The position numbers were made by a program, and so were the translations under genes. A stretch of 64,000 nucleotides of DNA, from positions 11,222,001 to 11,286,000 of the forward strand of contig OZ316897.1 of the NCBI GenBank assembly GCA_973895155.1, written 5' to 3'. Positions 35,819 to 46,863 of the stretch are shown one piece after another. The notes beneath the pieces are model-generated. The model made no database searches. It was not told the origin of the DNA and saw only the letters and a program-made list of their open reading frames with translations. The stretch is from Marsupella aquatica (taxonomy: Eukaryota; Marchantiophyta). Each line of letters starts with the position of its first letter. Within the stretch, counting starts at the first letter, position 1.

Positions 35819-36214
35819 CAGAACTGAAATGACTATTGTACATGATGCAGATGATGCATTCTAGTTCAAAAAGCTTGGCATCAGTAACCAAGACAGTCAA
35901 CTGAAGTGGGTGAGGGTTCATTTGCTAGGTGAACAATAGACCTACCCCCAGAACTGAAATGACTATTGTACATGATGCAGATGATGCATTATAGCTCAAA
36001 AAAGCTTGGCATCAGTAACCAAGACGGTCAACTGCAGGGGGGAGGGTTCATTTGTCAAGGTGAACAATAGACCTACCCCCAGAACTGAAATCATGACTAT
36101 TGTACATAATGCAGATGATGCATTATAGTTCAAACAGCTTGGCATCAGTAACCAAGACAGTCAACTGAAGGGGGTGAGGGTTCATTTGCCAAGATGAACA
36201 ATAGACCTACCCCC
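35819..36214. repeat. 130-bp tandem repeat, three copies
   Basis: Units start at 35819, 35949 and 36080: CAGAACTGAAATGACTATTG, then GATGCAGATGATGCATT, AGCTTGGCATCAGTAACCAA, GTCAACTG and AACAATAGACCTACCCCC. They differ by a few substitutions and small indels. Confidence 0.9.
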
Positions 36215-37489
36215 TCTCTGCACTGAACTTGTCATCCTAGGACGCTCATACCAGAGTTTGTTTTTAGTGGCCAATTTTTGGTAGATTCCACCTCCCCAAA
36301 AAGTCTTTGCACTTTTGACAAAACTGCTACTTTTTCTATGTCCCATCTGCAAGTTTCCCACCTAGGCTCAGGTCCAATTAGCCAGAATCTAACTGTCTGT
36401 CCTTAAACACTTAGGGAGATCTAACTATTAGAATATACTTTGGGAATTTCTTGTTCACACACCTGACGTTGTGCCACTCTGTCTAGTATGGGCAAAAAGA
36501 AACCTTAAAGATTACACGGGCTCCTACCCTAAATGGGTTATCTATGCTTTCTTAAGAGATATTTAATTATAGGGCAAGGGGAAAGACAATTGCTATTGAC
36601 AAACATAGCTAGTGAGGCCCCTTCAGCAGCTGTCAGCTGGTGGAATGGTGGAACTGGCATCCTAAACTATAATACACAGTTGCGCCACTTTTTAGAGTGG
36701 TTGTCATTCAAATATGCGGGGCACAAAAATAAAAAAATCTGGTCGAAGGTAAACAATAAAGCCAAAGTGTGAATTGAGTTTAGTGTGACTCACAAAAAGT
36801 TGCACCAGTGCCCAAGACAAGCAAGAATTATCACACTAGACACCAAATGTTTTTTGAAAGACTTTAACACAATGCACAAGGGTCAATGCTGCCCAAGACA
36901 AGCAAGAATAATCACACGAGACACCCATTTTTTTTGAAAGACTTTAACACAATGCACAAGGGTCAATGCACCACGATCAAGGAGGATACTCCCTCCATGA
37001 TCCATGCAGGTAAGTATTGTATATACTTTACCTGCAAGTAAATATTGTACATATTCAATATTGTGTGTAGCATAATTTTGTGTAATATTGGTAAAAATAG
37101 TTTAATTGCTAATAATAGTTGAGTCACTAGATCAATAAAGAACTATTCTCCCTATATTTGTGGTGATTTTTACAGTCATTTGCAGTGTCATTTTCAATGC
37201 CAAAAACAAAAGTAATAAGGCCCAAAGACATAGTGAAACGCATGGCATGGGAGTTTATGGCAAGGTGTCGCGCAAGGGGCACACTCGCAATGTAGGGCAG
37301 CCCCTCAAAGGGCTCCAGTCTCGCATGGGTGGGGAGGGGGGGGGGCAAACGAGTGGAGTGATGGTGAATGAGAAAAAGAGAAGGCCAAAAATATGAAAAG
37401 GTGGAAAAGGGGGAGGTTAAGGTTTAAAAGGAACATAAGAGAAAAAGAGGGGGGGTGGGGGGGGGGCGACACCTCTCATGTTGTTATAC
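36215..37489. other. Intergenic with an 81-bp tandem pair
   Basis: No gene recognised. 36811-36969 is a two-copy 81-bp repeat (CCCAAGACAAGCAAGAAT...AATGCACAAGGGTCAATG). Two G-runs (37329-37346 and 37446-37467) could form G-quadruplexes. Confidence 0.5.
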
Positions 37490-38303
37490 TTTTGAGTTTG
37501 TCATCGCCAGTCTTTTGTGCAATGACATCTTTTATTCAAGAATTTTTTTGTGCAAGGAGAAAAAAGAAAAAAGAAAAGAAAACTTTTGTGGCTGCCGTAG
37601 CCACTATTTTACACAATGATATCTTTCACTCAACAAAAGTTTTTGTGCAATAATATATTTTAACAAATTTTTGTTATTCAACGGTATCTTTTGCACCACA
37701 ATCTATTTCTCAACACCATCTTTAACCAAACAACATTGCACCGCATGGGGATTGAAAGGATACCGACATAATGGTCATCTTTGCAAAACTCTAAAACACT
37801 AAACTTGAAACCAATAATATAAAGTTGTGCCAATTTATAGAGTGAAATTTATAGAGTGGTCGCCATTCATATGCAGGGGCATTTTGGGAAAAAAGCAAAA
37901 CAAAGAAAAAGACTCACTCTTTCTCTCCTTGCTTTTTTATTTCATAACATCTTTCACATAACCACACCTTGTGTGAAATGACATTTTTTTTTCTTATAAC
38001 ATTTTTTACTTCACGATAGCTTTGGCGAAATGCGGGGCGAAATGACACCTTTTTCTTAACAACATATTTCACATATTGACATCTTAGTTTGGCAAAATGA
38101 TTTATTTTTTCTTAATGGAATTTTGCAATGACCCATGCTTTGCCGGCACGACATTTTTTTCTCAACGACTTCTTGGCCGACACGACATCTTTTTTCTTAA
38201 CGTCCTCTATGCTCTCACTACATCTTTTTGTCTCAAATACTTCTTTTCGCTCCATGACCTCTTGGCCGACACATTTTCTTTTGTAGAACGCACAGGTATT
38301 GAG
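37490..38303 (-). repeat. Single arm of the foldback-like repeat family
   Basis: Same composition and orientation as the right arm at 6.2-7.3 kb: TTTTCTTAACGACATC and GGCCGACACGACATC-type units, ending with the conserved 26-bp module at 38278-38303 (23 of 26 identical to the one at 7310-7335). No inverted partner arm is found within several kilobases to the left. Confidence 0.65.
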
Positions 38304-39399
38304 CTAGTTCCACCATAATTCAATGGTGAGAATACTCAGATTATATTTGGCAATATCTTGAAGCGCAACATACCATGGCCTCAGGTTGCCTCAGATATGT
38401 GGTGTGAAGCACAAACCCTTATTGACAAGCTTCGTTACATAGCACCCCCACCCCCACCCCCACCCCAACAAGCGGCTTGGCTCAAGGGGAGCTGACGAGG
38501 TGAAAGCGCATTTGAGGGTTATGAATTGGGATACTCTTGCTTGCCCGGCAGAAGGCCGCTTTTGATCCAAGCCCCCACACTGCTCATGACACCAGTTACT
38601 TCACATCTCGCCACAGGTGGAGCTCAGCAGGTGGGCGTGCTTTTCCTGAAGAAACCCTGGACTCCTGAGATGATGAAAGTGGCAGTAATTGGGGGAGCAG
38701 AGCAGTGGTTCGTGGGCGATGAATATCGTGAAATGTCCCAATTTGAACCAACGCCTGTGGGAAAGTATACATTTAGCAATTTTTCGTTCAAGAATTTATC
38801 ATGTGCAGCTTGCGTCATTCAACTATGATAAGATTACACAGACCGCCGGAGGAAAAGATACTCCGCAGGTCTCGTGTAGTTGACTTCGGTTGGGGATCTT
38901 GTCAAACAGAATGAAATACAAATGTTTTGTGGCCGGCTGGTAGCTAGGGTCCGTCAACGCCTTGAGTGAAGCAAGTTGTACTACATGTGATAAGTAAGCA
39001 AATTATTGCCGTCATTGTCAACCGTCTGATCGCTCGTTTTTGTTATAATTACTCACTCAGAATCAGGAAGGAAAGGTCTCTGGCATGTTCAAGAATTCAG
39101 GTACCTCACGCGTTTGGTTATGAAAGACTGAAGCTACTCAACACATGTGCGTTAGACTTTTTGAGAACTATGTGGCTTTCCGCTGGGCTTTCCGCAGCTG
39201 TACAACGTACTACTCTCCTGCTGATCGAGACGCCCCTGGCAATATTAAGAAGCTTTAATTCTAAGCCCTGCTCATTTGCCATTAGTCTAGTTATATTCCT
39301 TCTCTCTGATAGAATATTGCAAGGACCTTTCTCAGAGTACTAGATTTTAGTCAAAACCCCATCATCGGTTAGCATAAGCCCACGCTCTAGGTAGAACGC
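38304..39399. other. Intergenic; C-rich microsatellite and doubtful open frame
   Basis: 38444-38466 is an ACCCCC-type run. A plus-strand frame ending at 38828 contains a protein-like stretch (VGVLFLKKPWTPEMMKVAVIGG, VGDEYREMSQFEPTPVGKYTF) after a possible splice acceptor (CGCCACAG at 38608-38615). It may be an exon remnant but no family is recognisable. Confidence 0.3.
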
Positions 39400-39790
39400 G
39401 GAGGTCGTTGAGCCAGTGATATGACAAAGCTCTCCCTCGACACTAAGCCCCGTACTTGGCGTAGAGCCACGGTAATATCTCGTCGAATAGAAGTTGACCT
39501 CTTGGCGGAGAAGCTAGGGCGTTGCTAAGCGAAAGGGTTCTAATTAGAAGGATCCCTGAGGAGAGCCGACGGCTGAGAGGAAGCCTGCCAAGGTGGGCAT
39601 CGTTACCCGATCGAAGAGAGACCGAGGGAGCTAGACAAAGCGCGCGCGTTGCGGAATTTCCCAGGAAATTGCTTGCCAATTTTTGAGGTTGGCTTGGGCT
39701 TCGAGTGTGGATAATTGGCGGGTGCGGAGCGAGAGATTGAGGCAGATCAATTGCGAGGACCTAATTAGGGCTTGGCAGCAGTCCATTATG
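39400..39790 (+). pseudogene. Promoter-only fragment of the 119-aa gene family (copy 4)
   Basis: Resembles 22250-22500 upstream of copy 1 on the same strand: CGATCGAAGAGAGACCGAGGG, GCGCGCGTTGCGGA, TTGGCTTGGGCTTCGAGTGTGGAT, GGGTGCGGAGCGAGAG. At the TATA position it reads GGATAATTGG. It stops near 39780 with no leader or coding part following. Confidence 0.5.
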
Positions 39791-39955
39791 TTTCAAATTT
39801 GACCATTTAAGCATATATTTGACGAGCCCTTTCGGACAGATACTCGGACAGATAACTTTCAAGGAATCATTCCGATGCAGCAATTACCGAATGAGGTCCT
39901 TTTGAAAATGTAGTCCAGGAGGTAATTAATCATAACTATGGGCTCAGATGTCTAA

Positions 39956-40270
39956 TTAATCCCGCCACTCGAACAGATATACTTTAAGCTGCTCTCGTCT
40001 CTCTCCATCACAATGAAAATCATCCGAGAAACCATCCCATTGAAGCCCTTCATTTGCCACACTCAAGACACACCGATTTCGTTTTGTAATCTCCAGATTC
40101 TGGAGGCGACGTTGGACAGTAGAATATGCCCTGAGACAGTTTGCATACTCTGTCCTCGGGGGTTGTAAACCCGGTCGTAAAGGAATGTCTGTGTCACGAA
40201 TTGGCCCCACTTCCATTGTGCCTCACCTTGATAGGATGTAACGAAATGTTTCTATCGTCTTGAGAGCCAT
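39956..40270 (-). pseudogene. 119-aa family, copy 3, disrupted
   Basis: Begins like the intact copies (MALKTIE at 40270) but reaches a stop at codon 16 after a frameshift. Further on, GTGGGGCCAATTCGTGAC...GACATTCCTTTACGACC and AGAGACGAGAGCAGCTTAAA match the family, and the last codons (WRD) align with the family's C-terminal end. Several indels make it non-functional. It lies in the same orientation as copy 2, 2 kb away. Confidence 0.7.
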
Positions 40271-40640
40271 CACGAGTGTTGGGGGTGTAATTGACGACCC
40301 ACTTCCTTGACTCAAAGAACGGGGCGGGGTGTCTTTCACTTCCTCGGGAATTCTTGTGCCTAATCACGACTCGATCAAATCTCTCACTCTCAAGTCTCGA
40401 CAGAAACTCCCGAAGAACTCAAAAGAACGCAGAGCAGAACCTCAATCTTGTTCTCTCGCGTTCATTCTGCCTTCGTTCCTCGTTCGCACCCTCTGTTTGT
40501 TCCCTTTCCACGCCCAAGCCAACCTCTCCAAAATTGGCAAACAGTACGTGCATATCACCATCCGGACTGGATCGAGTAGTGTGCTTTTATTCTTGGAGAG
40601 GGAGAAGGACACTCAGGGACGTCTTAATTGAGTATTGTGC
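40271..40640 (-). promoter_or_regulatory. Upstream region of pseudogene copy 3
   Basis: Retains leader similarity to copies 1 and 2 (on the minus strand GAATTCCCGAGGAAGTGAAAG; GAGGGTGCGAACGAGG) but the TATA position now reads AACAAACAGAGGG. The minisatellite unit is not visible here. Confidence 0.45.
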
Positions 40641-42215
40641 TCCTTTTAGTAGTAGTCAAAAGCAGCAACAGCTCTTTATCAATCAAATTTAGTTGTACCC
40701 AAAAACAACCCTTTCTCGATAACTTTGGTGGCTCTATTTTAAGTCCTGAAGGTGACTTTAATTCAGCGAATGATTCAGATGTAAGTAGCGATTGCGGACT
40801 GATCGAGGTCATTTTTATAAATACGGTCCAGGCTCAATCCAGGCGCCAAGATAAAACATTTGACAACGGTCTACGTGCCGGGTTTGATATCCAAGCCGGA
40901 CGAAGACCCCGGGCCAATACCTCAACCAGAAAGCCCTCGAAGGGATTGGACACGTAACTTCAAGTTCCACTGAAACAACATGTTTGAATTCAGACTGAAA
41001 CAACATGTTTGAATTCAGACTGACGTAATGAACAGGAAGGAAGAAGGAAGATGTTCATGACCAAGGAAGGAAGAAGGAAGAAGGTAGGAAGATGTTCATG
41101 ACCTTTTCGCAGACGACCAAGGGAATCTACGGTACGGTGTGCATTCTTGCTCTGTCTCGTTAATGACGCTATCAAAGTTTTCTAACGAAGCTATTTATGT
41201 GTCTACAAGCTGCTCAGTGTTTATTGATGTCCGATGCTATGATCATCATTTGTCCGAGGCTATGAAGTGGAAGTCAGTTAGTTTAATTACACTACCGGTA
41301 CATTTCTGCGGGATCAAATTTATTCCCCGGAGAGTCTCAAAAGTTGAACTTCGATGCAATTGATCACGTTGTTCAGAAACTCACATCCATTAATTATCAT
41401 GTCACATTGATTGTATTGAATGCATAATGGGTCTTCCTTATAACCGGATGTTAGTATATATTTCGACCTCGATCTGGCCTGAGCTCCTCCGGACCAGCTG
41501 ATCGACAATTATACATTAAATTATCAGTGAAGTTCGTATGGTAATATATCCTCGCGGTAACTTGTCATTGCAGATACCTGGGCAAAGAATAATTGGGTAC
41601 GTGCTTCCGAAATCCGTTGCCCAGTTCCGCTATCTGTGCGCTGTTTTCCTCAGTCAGAGTGTGAGTGACTCATATGTAGGCCACCCAATTGTTAGTCCGG
41701 TCAGACTTGTAACAATTACTTTCAACTGGTATGGGCCTGAGTGAATTGTTCCGATCGGGTATTTCGTGATCATGAGGAAGCCAGTTTCGTTACAAATCCC
41801 ATTGAGAACAGATTGCTAAATAACCAGCGCAATTGCTAAATAACCAGCGCAGAGATTGCAACAGAGTAGTGGTACAACGTGTTGTTGACTTTGGTATTGA
41901 ATTACAATCTCTTGAGTTGTATGCTTTACAATAGCAAGCATTTAATCATGGAAGTGCTTACAATAGGTTTCTTGTGACCAACACCAGGTCTAAGCTTTAC
42001 TTAAAACGTATAACTTAAACCTTAGTCACCTTTTCTAATTTAAGTGCAAGCGTCAAGTAATGAACTAAATGTTACTAAAAATTAGTAGTGCCAAATAGTG
42101 AAGCACTAACAAAGAATTATAAACATTAGCGTTCTCCAGTACAGAAAGTTCCTGAAGAGGCATTCGAACTATTTACAATATATAGTCAATTGCAGTCAAC
42201 TCTAAAGTGAGGGCA
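40641..42215. other. Intergenic with small tandem repeats
   Basis: No gene recognised. 40969-41018 is a 25-bp unit (ACTGAAACAACATGTTTGAA...) twice; 41030-41102 is GGAAGGAAGAAGGAAGATGT...TCATGACC twice. An ATTGCTAAATAACCAGCGCA 20-bp duplication lies near 41812-41851. Confidence 0.45.
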
Positions 42216-42575
42216 CTAATCCTGACGGCGCTCATATTTCAGCCATCCCACCCCATCTCTCAAATTACCCTCTCGTACCCAGCACTTCAAGCTCTTCTCG
42301 TCTTGCTCCATCACAATTGAATCGGTCCCAAAGTAAAAGCTGCTCCCGTTCACTGCCCCGACCAAGGGACTCACAGAGTTGGAGACGATATCGGATTCCT
42401 CATCTTCAGGTTCTCGAGTCGACACCGGCGCACCAGAGAAGATGCCCTGAGGCACTCTGCATACTCGGTCCTCGGGTCGTAGAGCAATGTCTCCGTCACG
42501 AATTGGCCCCACTACCATCATGCCCCATGCTGATTGGACTTCAAGTGTTACAGGTTTCATCGTCTTGAGCGCCAT
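42216..42575 (-). CDS. Unrecognised 119-aa protein, family copy 2
   Basis: Paralogue of the protein at 23581-23940 and equally long. Shared blocks: VTLEVQSAWG, MVVGPI, LRPEDRVCRVPQGIF, GSSFYFGT, DEKS.KCWVR, VGWLKYER.QD. A Ser/Glu-rich segment (residues 50-72) is the least conserved. No signal peptide, membrane helix or known domain is visible; function unknown. This copy has the better promoter: a TATA box lies 430 bases upstream, and its leader holds only one minisatellite unit. I take the ATG at 42575, which is shared with the other copies. Of the four family members in the window it is the likeliest to be active. Confidence 0.7.
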   Translation of the reverse strand: MALKTMKPVTLEVQSAWGMMVVGPIRDGDIALRPEDRVCRVPQGIFSGAPVSTREPEDEESDIVSNSVSPLVGAVNGSSFYFGTDSIVMEQDEKSLKCWVREGNLRDGVGWLKYERRQD

Positions 42576-42673
42576 CAAGATTGCTGAAGAGGTAATTGTC
42601 GACCCAGTTGCTTGATCGAAAAACTATCTCTCACGTCCACGAGAATCCTCTGCCTAGTGTGCACCCCAGGTTT

Positions 42674-42736
42674 GTTGTCGAAGAGTTACTGCCCACCAAA
42701 ATCGGTTCCTCGCTGCGTTGCCTGATATTTCTGCCC
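42674..42736 (-). repeat. Single ancestral unit of the leader minisatellite
   Basis: On the minus strand GGGGCAGAAATATCAGGCA...GAGGAACCGATTTT...GGGCAGTAACTCTTCGACAA, the same element that is repeated nine times in copy 1. It marks the starting state of the expansion. Confidence 0.8.
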
Positions 42737-43003
42737 CTTCTTCTGCTACTTCTTGTACTTCCTGCCGACGGTTCAGCCTGGCCACCGAGACGCGGAGCCG
42801 TTATCTCAACAGAGAAGTAGCCTTACTCGAATTTTCTCGGTTGAGCGGCCAACAACAACGGGTTCCCCTTCCTATCTCGTACGTGATTCTCCAGTATCCC
42901 TTCTCAATTTCGCAAAATTCTCTGCACACAGCAGAACTCACACGTCCACCGACCCACCAGCCAGGCAGCCACTCAACTTCCGATCAAATCCTGCTCCGCA
43001 CCC

Positions 43004-43014
43004 TCTATTTATAC
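43004..43014 (-). promoter_or_regulatory. TATA box of the 119-aa gene, copy 2
   Basis: Minus strand GGGTATAAATAGAGGGTGC, a consensus plant TATA box about 430 bases before the start codon. The homologous positions in copies 1, 3 and 4 have all lost it. Confidence 0.7.
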
Positions 43015-43640
43015 CCACTCGAAGCCCAAGCCAAGTTCCGATTTGATCACTTCGAGCACTCTCTTTTCTTACCTTCCGACGTTGCTTCCGAAGACCTCCG
43101 GTCTTCGTTATCCTTTCCCGAGCCGCCAACCTCCCGTGAAACACGTTTCCGAGGGAGGATCCCTCTAACTGCAGTTAGCAAGATCCTCAATCGACGGCGT
43201 CAGAAGTCCCACATGCGTCAGGTTCGGGACTGCTACCGTAGATCTCTAACCCGTTCTAGGATCGAGGGGTATGGCGGGTGACCTCAGCGGCTCAGCTTCC
43301 CGGAGACGAACATTCTCAACACGCTTCCGGCGCCACGTCGCCGGCCGCTCATTTGTCGAGAGCCGCGCGCACCTCGGCTCGGATTCTCCGCAAGGGGTAC
43401 GAGTTTTTGAGACCTCGTCGTCGTAGAAAAAAGGAAGGTCTTCGATTCGACGACGGTCGAGTGATTCAGCCACACAAACACGTTTGTACTTCCTAGAATT
43501 CGCCTTGTCCGCAGGAGTGGGTAGATTCTGAAGTCAAACAGCAACGTGACAGATCGCCGCCGGACCGTGATTGACGAGAGAGGCCGTTCCATTTGTGAAG
43601 ATACAGCGAGATTTAGTTTGCTGAATTTGAGCAGCTCTTC
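43015..43640 (-). promoter_or_regulatory. Upstream region of copy 2
   Basis: Homologous in inverted orientation to 21830-22450. The match ends around 43600, near the 51-bp repeats. Confidence 0.55.
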
Positions 43641-43643
43641 TCT

Positions 43644-43789
43644 TCGTTCGATTGGACGTTAAGGTAGCGGACTGGGCAGATTTTAAGTGAAAAATCGTTC
43701 GTTGTACGTTAAGGTAGCCGACTGAGCAGATTTTAAGCTACAAAATCGTTCGTTGTACGTTAAGGTAGCGGACTGGGCAGATTTCACTA
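43644..43789. repeat. 51-bp tandem repeat, three copies, upstream of copy 2
   Basis: Units start at 43644, 43695 and 43746: TCGTTCG.TGTACGTTAAGG, then TAGCGGACTGGGCAGATTTT. Two diverged relatives of the unit stand in the corresponding place upstream of copy 1 (around 21580 and 21890, inverted). Possibly a repeated regulatory segment. Confidence 0.85.
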
Positions 43790-46132
43790 AGTCCAATGCC
43801 AAGGGACAGCTGCTGCCGGGGACACGAGTTTGAAGAGAGCTGAACATCGTTAATATTTGTGAAGATATGGTTCGAGGCTAGAATAGTTCCGTCATACGTG
43901 AGCCTGGGAAGGAACCGGGGCAATTCTCCGCGGTTTGTGTCCTGGCCTCTGTTGTTCTGTCTAGGGGTCGGGTGTTCATATCCCGTAATGAAAGCACACC
44001 TTGTCAGCAAATTTAACATTTTGAGAGCGGACAGAGGGATCTAAAAGAGCAGAATAGAACACTTGCAGTTAGAATTAGGATGAGGGCTCTCGGCCAAGGG
44101 TCCGTCAGAACCGACTGGACATCGAACCATAAAATTATAGGGACATGGAAGCCCAGTGAACAAGACTGCATTCAGCAGGCACTGGTAATCAATTGTCATT
44201 AATTAAAGGTTCTACCGTAAGGAAAACCACTTTGTAGTACAAGACACCGATCCCAAACAGCACTACAACAATTTAAGGGAAGTATTGATAAATTGACAAA
44301 GGGGTTCAATAAATGTACGGGAAGTGATTGTGCAATCTGCAGAACACTATTGGACATTCGAACATCGATCTCACGAACACCAACGGAAAGTCGCTGACGA
44401 ATTCCGAGTTCGAGCTTTCCCTTTCTCATGTAGGATTTTGATTAGTACATATGAGGCAGGGGAGTCGAGTCGAAGCACTCTGCCACCTAGTCGTCCACAC
44501 GTTGACATCGCGACTAATGTGATCGAAAGGTCAACAATCATAATAATTACAAGGGTAACAAGGGTTGCATCACATGATTGATTGTCATCGAGCCTGCTGG
44601 TCAGACACTCAAGTCCTCGGTGGGCGATTGACTTGCATGATCCCATGATTGCACTTCGGATTGAACATATATTTGCCTCCCGATTTGCCTACTTAGTGAA
44701 TGCTTTCTGACAAGTTGAAACCCAAAGCGAGATCAGCCTGAGTGGACGATGATTCTCAATGTCGTTGAATCGACTGATATATGTCTTTACCAGAAGGTGC
44801 ATTGGTCATTCGGGGAAACACATGCAATGGACTCGATTCAATGCCTACCGCAGCCTAACAAAAGGTAGAAGTCCCGAAAGACGTACTTGTATAAAACGGA
44901 TCATGGCAAATGTAATGATTATTATTGCTCATTGATACTGGCTGATTATCGATTGCTCACTTTCTCTAAATTCAGTCCTGGAGTTTGAAGTGAATTTATG
45001 GCGCTGTCGATCACGACGTATAAATATATCCTCCCACATTTTGGTTGGGACTTGATGTATCCCTGCCACGATCGAATTAAGCAGAGCTAGACAATATATA
45101 TGACCGCCAAACCAAAAATCTTGTATGCATGCTAAGAGACAAAGAGACAGAGTTCCGATGAAATTGCGTGCGTGAAGTGACCAACAGAGTAAGGCAAGAC
45201 TACCAGATCTAGAGGATGCTTCACGATTGCTATCAATTTTTTTTCATTTCTAATCATACATATTGACAAGTCTGTTACAATCAGTAGCGAGTGTCACAAC
45301 CAGCCTAGACTCATCTCAGGTCCAGTGCACCTAAAGCACTGCCAAAATTAATTTACACCCCAAGCTAGTCAACTAGAATATATATGTGGAACTAGCTAAA
45401 GCTGGGAACAAACCGCAGAACAAAATGTACACAAACCTCATTTGAAAAGCTCTGCCTAGCTAGAGCTAGCTCCGCCAATTTTATGAGCTACACGAAGTGT
45501 CTTGCATCTGTGGTACGTTTGGGAAAGGACTATAGATTGCAATTCCTAGAAGGAACTTTTTAGCTCAATCCACGCGTATGCAAAGGGTGTATTTCTCGCT
45601 TGATCACGTAGCTTGCATCATGCAGAAGTAGAGGGTGAGCTCAAAATTTTTCACACTTGAAGTGTTCGATCAAGTGTGTGCCTATATGCCTCAGCTCGAC
45701 TACATCGGACTTATGACTAAAATAACTATGGATATTACACTGGCCGATGAATTCTGAACAGTCTTGATCGAGCGTTCCACGCCTGATGCATACATACAGC
45801 AAGATTCAACCTCATCGTGGCATATATTGCTGCTTCGGGAGCATTGTTGCAGCTTGAACAATCTGCATGATCTGTTATTCGAACGACAGACAGTACTGGC
45901 CAGGTGCAAAAAGCAGATCCGTCCATGCAAATGACAGTGGTGGTCCGAAGCAAGCAGCCGTCCACGAGGCCTGAGCTCCAACAGCCAATTAATTCAGGTG
46001 CAACAGACCTAGCTAGGCTGGGAACATCAATTTCATTGAGGAGCCAAGGCTGTAGTCACTCTCGGGGCCCCGCTCGGAGCTAGCTGTTAAAATCGAGTCT
46101 CGCTTCTGATGATGCATTCTATCCGTTATCCA
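43790..46132. other. Intergenic, no gene recognised
   Basis: A minus-strand frame (44019-43738) reads GYEHPTPRQNNRGQDTNRGE and looks protein-like, but no family is recognised. The rest shows nothing distinct. Confidence 0.35.
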
Positions 46133-46375
46133 TCACGTGGGGTTGCTAAGGAGGAAGCTGACCCTGCATGCTGCCCACAGAGAGAAGAAGCTGATAAGCA
46201 AAATCTCAGCCAAGGGTGGAATTGACAACCCGCTCGCGCTCCCTATGCTCGGAGATGGTGCGGGGGCCAAGGCAAAACTGTCGAGGTACTGCTCAGCAAC
46301 GGCTGTGGAGTGCGGGCTCGACGCGCACACAACCACGAGAACGATTGCAGTAGCTAGTCCCCTGGCAATCGACAT
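46133..46375 (-). CDS. Arabinogalactan peptide (AG-peptide), GPI-anchored
   Basis: An 80-residue precursor of a very short cell-surface proteoglycan. Start at the ATG of MSIARGLATAIVLVVV, which places a normal signal peptide at residues 1-27 (cut after STAVA); an ATG 14 codons upstream would spoil it. The mature core is EQYLDSFALAPAPSPSIG, whose Ala-Pro/Ser-Pro glycomodule would be hydroxylated and carry arabinogalactan. SGLSIPPLAEILLISFFSLW is a hydrophobic C-terminal segment of the kind replaced by a GPI anchor, here followed by ACRVSFLLSNPT, a slightly longer tail than usual. Location: outer face of the plasma membrane. Such peptides act in growth and signalling; no specific role can be inferred. 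Family assignment is from composition and architecture. Confidence 0.7.
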   Translation of the reverse strand: MSIARGLATAIVLVVVCASSPHSTAVAEQYLDSFALAPAPSPSIGSASGLSIPPLAEILLISFFSLWAACRVSFLLSNPT

Positions 46376-46746
46376 GATGCTTCCTGAGCCCTGTTTCTTA
46401 AATTGATAATCAATCAAAGAATGCCGAAAGTTCTTTGCCGAAAGTACTGTCGATACACCCCAATTGAGCTCTCGTTCGCAAGGCTGAGTTTGCTTAAAGG
46501 TTTAACGAGCTTCCTCCTTTGAACCCCAGGGATGGAGGCACAGATGGCGAAAAGCTTATGAAATGAGAGAAGACGAGGAGCGATAAGACGATTTATCTCC
46601 AAGAGGCTCATGTGGGCACAGCTCTCGAGCTGAAAATCTTCCAAGCTAAGTATAATTACTGTACTTCAAATTATGACACAGTTGCAGAGGCAGGCTGGCT
46701 GGCTCGCTGGCTAGCAACACTTTCGTTACGTTTCACTCCTTCAGGG

Positions 46747-46863
46747 CTATAAAGATAGCTGAAGTACCACCCCCGGAATATGGCTGTCGCTCACTCTCTC
46801 TCGTCGGTGAGTACTGCAACATTAACGACATTAATTATAGCAGTGGTTGCAGCTGCAGGCTGA
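46747..46863 (+). other. TATA motif and 27-codon signal-like open frame
   Basis: CTATAAAGATAG at 46747-46758, then ATG at 46780 opening MAVAHSLSSVSTATLTTL and running as a hydrophobic stretch (IIAVVAAAG) to a stop at 46863. It resembles a bare signal peptide. A good splice donor (TCG|GTGAGT) at 46806/46807 could make it the first exon of a spliced small secreted protein, whose next exon I cannot find. It is divergent from the AG-peptide gene. Confidence 0.22.

Noticed and set aside
42317-42568. Plus-strand frame opposite the 119-aa gene copy 2
   Set aside because: Shadow of the minus-strand gene, not conserved opposite copy 1.
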